48,816 bases of DNA, from contig CAJNOQ010000501.1 in the NCBI GenBank assembly GCA_905250885.1, positions 1 to 48,816 on the forward strand, read 5' to 3'. The DNA is from Didymodactylos carnosus. Taxonomy: Eukaryota; Rotifera; Eurotatoria; Philodinida; Philodinidae. Position numbers and translations under genes: made by a program. Position 1 is the stretch's first letter; each line of letters starts with the position of its first letter. The notes beneath the pieces were generated by a model. That model saw only the letters and a list, made by a program, of their open reading frames with translations, was not told the origin of the DNA and did no database searches. Shown in pieces: positions 47,201-48,816 of this stretch.

Positions 47201-47410
47201 AATTCACTATGAGAAGTTGATCTATTATGAAATATTTATTTTTTAAGCATACTTTTGCCGGGTATAATACTGGACCATGAAAACATAAAACATTTTCACC
47301 TAAAACAGAAATGTAAATATTACTTTCAATAAAGAACAAACTGTGCAATTACCTGCTTCAAACATTAATTTTGCATTGCCATTGCGTTTACCAGCTGTAT
47401 CAGCACTCAT
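44275..47410 (-). CDS. MORF4L1: MRG15 / MORF4L1 chromodomain protein
   Basis: Twelve minus-strand exons join in phase: 47410-47353, 47299-47253, 47182-47025, 46954-46848, 46789-46734, 46022-45921, 45861-45773, 45739-45610, 44673-44598, 44538-44514, 44455-44396 and 44341-44275, giving 324 residues. The N-terminal chromo-barrel domain reads GENVLCFHGPVLYPAK, then YFVHYSGWSKRWDEWV. A basic linker (KKDIPRAKRPRLDD) may act as a nuclear signal. The MRG domain follows with IKLPEQIKSYL, STLGTQLLYAKERNQY, YGIAHLLRLMSRLG and LNYLLTFVNDFL. MRG15 reads H3K36 methylation and joins the NuA4/TIP60 and Sin3 complexes, and links to PALB2 in repair. Exon 10 is only 25 bases and the intron 45740-45772 only 33. 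The 936-base intron 44674-45609 contains a foldback element. Confidence 0.93.
45200..45506. mobile_element. GC-rich foldback element inside an MRG15 intron
   Basis: The left tip CAGAGATCAACACGGGTCGG mirrors the right tip CTCGTGCCGATCTCTG. Inside, GGGCCAGAAAATTTT on the left pairs with AAATTTTCGG and GGGCCGGGTC on the right. Middle copies GGACCGAGCCAGGCTTGGGTC and GGACCGAACCGGGCTTGGTC are direct repeats about 190 bases apart. It is strikingly richer in G and C than its intron. No coding sequence is present. It is best read as a non-autonomous foldback transposon. Confidence 0.65.
45740..45772 (-). other. 33-base intron in MRG15
   Basis: On the minus strand the donor GTAAGCAC and acceptor TTTTAAAAG bound a 33-base intron between exons 7 and 8. 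Retention would place TAA two codons after the exon boundary. Removal restores the MRG-domain reading NEFALYVLSYD. It is about half the length of the other short introns here and lacks a clear pyrimidine tract. Confidence 0.7.
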
Positions 47411-48645
47411 ACTCTTAATTCGTACAACAAATTGAAATAAGACTTCAAAGTGTACTTTTTGGATGAAGCCAACAACAATCAAAGAGTCGAGTCTCAATAA
47501 GTAAAGTGAATCATCTAAGAAATGAAGAGTCTGAGATGCGTACAATGATAACACTTTTCAACCAGATGCTAGTATACTTTGTATTGTAGCAGAACTGTTT
47601 AGTTAGTGTATAGTCATAGGTTCCTCGACAGGAAGAATTAATGACAGTTTATTCTATGATAAAGCATAAAGCATTCGAAGATTCTTAGGGATTTCTATTC
47701 GATAGTTTCTTCGGATAAAAATGAGAATTCCAATAGCTAAGTTTTCTCGAAAACATGAACGTTTCTGTTCTCATTAAGACAAAGACTATATCGCTGCTTT
47801 TTTTGTTTCCTTTTCGAATATTAAATAAAAAACAAATAAATCGTTGTTTCATTATTTATTTATTTATTTTCTGATACGATGATGATAATAATGCTTTTTT
47901 CTATTCATCATAACCTTTATTATCTTCATTACTACTTTTACTTCCATATTTAATTCATACAAACAACAACTTAGCCTTGAACAAAATCCGATACCTTTAC
48001 AATATCCCAAAAAACGTTTACTTAACAAAGCAGCTTAAAACCTTTCCCAAACAGCATACTAGAGCCAACATGACAAATACCTACATCCTCGCAAATTTTG
48101 CATGTTCTTCTATTCTCTAGATGGTCAAAACAAACAAACAAACAAAAACAGACAAACCAAATAGACCACACACAATTATTTTATCAAAGACAAACAAATA
48201 ATTGAAGATACAAACTTCACCTTCGATAATAGAACAAAAAAGATACAAAAAACATGCACAACATTTACTTTGTGGGTGAAGTTCGATGGGGCAAACGTCA
48301 ATATTCAGATCCAAAAGGTAAAGACAGTGTGAGAAACACAAACTATTTCTAGTTTGGGAAGCAGACAACACAAAAATTACAGTAACATTTAATCTCATAT
48401 ATACATACCCATTAGAAAGAAAAAGCTCTTAACATGCTCACATATCTACTACTAAAACACAAACTTAAACAACTACATTGCTACTGTCATTATACAATAA
48501 GGACTATAATAAAACCTTAAAAAACGTTTTTGTTCCTTCTAATGCCGTAAAGAACATTCAAGAACAACACTTCGTGAAAGCACAACCAAAACAAAAGCAC
48601 ATACTGCACAAACAGATTTTGTGCATAAAGTCTAAAGTTTTATTA
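47411..48645. other. Intergenic region between DDX6 and MRG15
   Basis: About 1.2 kb between two minus-strand genes. It should contain the DDX6 3' UTR and the MRG15 promoter. It is AT-rich, with an ATTTATTTATTTATTT run near 47854-47869. No gene is supported. Confidence 0.5.
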
Positions 48646-48816
48646 TTATTGTTTTCTTTGTTGAGAGGGTTTCTCATTATTTTTTTCTGTATTCGTGTTT
48701 TCATCACTACCATCTTTTTCACCAATCTGATATTCGGCAACGTACAGCGATGGATCAATTTGTTTCGGTATTGGTTGAATTTCAGTACCCAGTTCCTGCT
48801 CAATTTTGTGCAATGT
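48646..48816 (-). CDS. DDX6: DEAD-box RNA helicase DDX6 / Me31B, C-terminal end (partial)
   Basis: The minus strand from the window edge to TAA 48648-48646 encodes the last 56 residues of a protein, in phase from 48816. The segment LHKIEQELGTEIQPIPKQID followed by PSLYVAEYQ matches the very end of the second RecA domain of DDX6/Me31B/Dhh1, where the family reads IEeqLGTEIkPIP..IDksLYVAEY. A polar asparagine- and glutamate-rich tail follows. These helicases repress translation and promote decapping in P-bodies. The rest of the gene, including the helicase motifs, lies outside the window, so the exon's start is not seen. Confidence 0.88.
   Translation of the reverse strand, partial: TLHKIEQELGTEIQPIPKQIDPSLYVAEYQIGEKDGSDENTNTEKNNEKPSQQRKQ

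Overview
The window is nuclear DNA of an animal. Its genes are AT-rich and cut by many short introns (mostly about 50-75 bases, GT-AG, T-rich acceptors). Gene content (classical cadherin, ATP6AP1, RPL26, NIM1K, MRG15, DDX6) is plainly metazoan. Compact introns, splice acceptors just upstream of most start codons and the retroelement style suggest a small invertebrate, possibly a bdelloid rotifer; that taxon is inference.

Layout. 1.57-9.29 kb (+): a classical cadherin with cadherin repeats, EGF/laminin-G region, one membrane segment and a catenin-binding tail; its last intron holds a decayed LINE. 10.86-14.46 kb (+): an unrecognised gene whose C-terminus looks like a double-stranded-RNA-binding domain. 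16.67-17.09 kb (+): PPP1R11 (PP1 inhibitor-3). 18.66-21.69 kb (-): PARPBP/PARI, the PCNA-binding anti-recombinase. 22.72-24.58 kb (-): ATP6AP1 (V-ATPase accessory subunit Ac45). 26.52-27.35 kb (-): ribosomal protein L26. 32.01-33.77 kb (+): NIM1-type AMPK-related kinase. 40.93-42.74 kb (+): a four-pass claudin-like protein with four LDL-receptor class A repeats in its first loop. 44.28-47.41 kb (-): MRG15/MORF4L1. 48.65 kb to the edge (-): the 3' end of DDX6/Me31B.

The genes are unrelated housekeeping, signalling and adhesion genes, each apparently with its own promoter; there is no operon logic. Between them lie gene-poor stretches (up to 7 kb) carrying foldback elements, arrays of degenerate palindromic words and a second LINE relic of the same family. 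I traced exons by hand from splice signals, reading phase and protein family similarity. Phases close exactly for the cadherin, PARPBP, ATP6AP1, RPL26, NIM1K, LDLa/claudin and MRG15 models; only the 10.86-14.46 kb gene has an unresolved junction. The strongest oddity is an in-frame TGA in the cadherin tail just before a well-preserved beta-catenin-binding helix.
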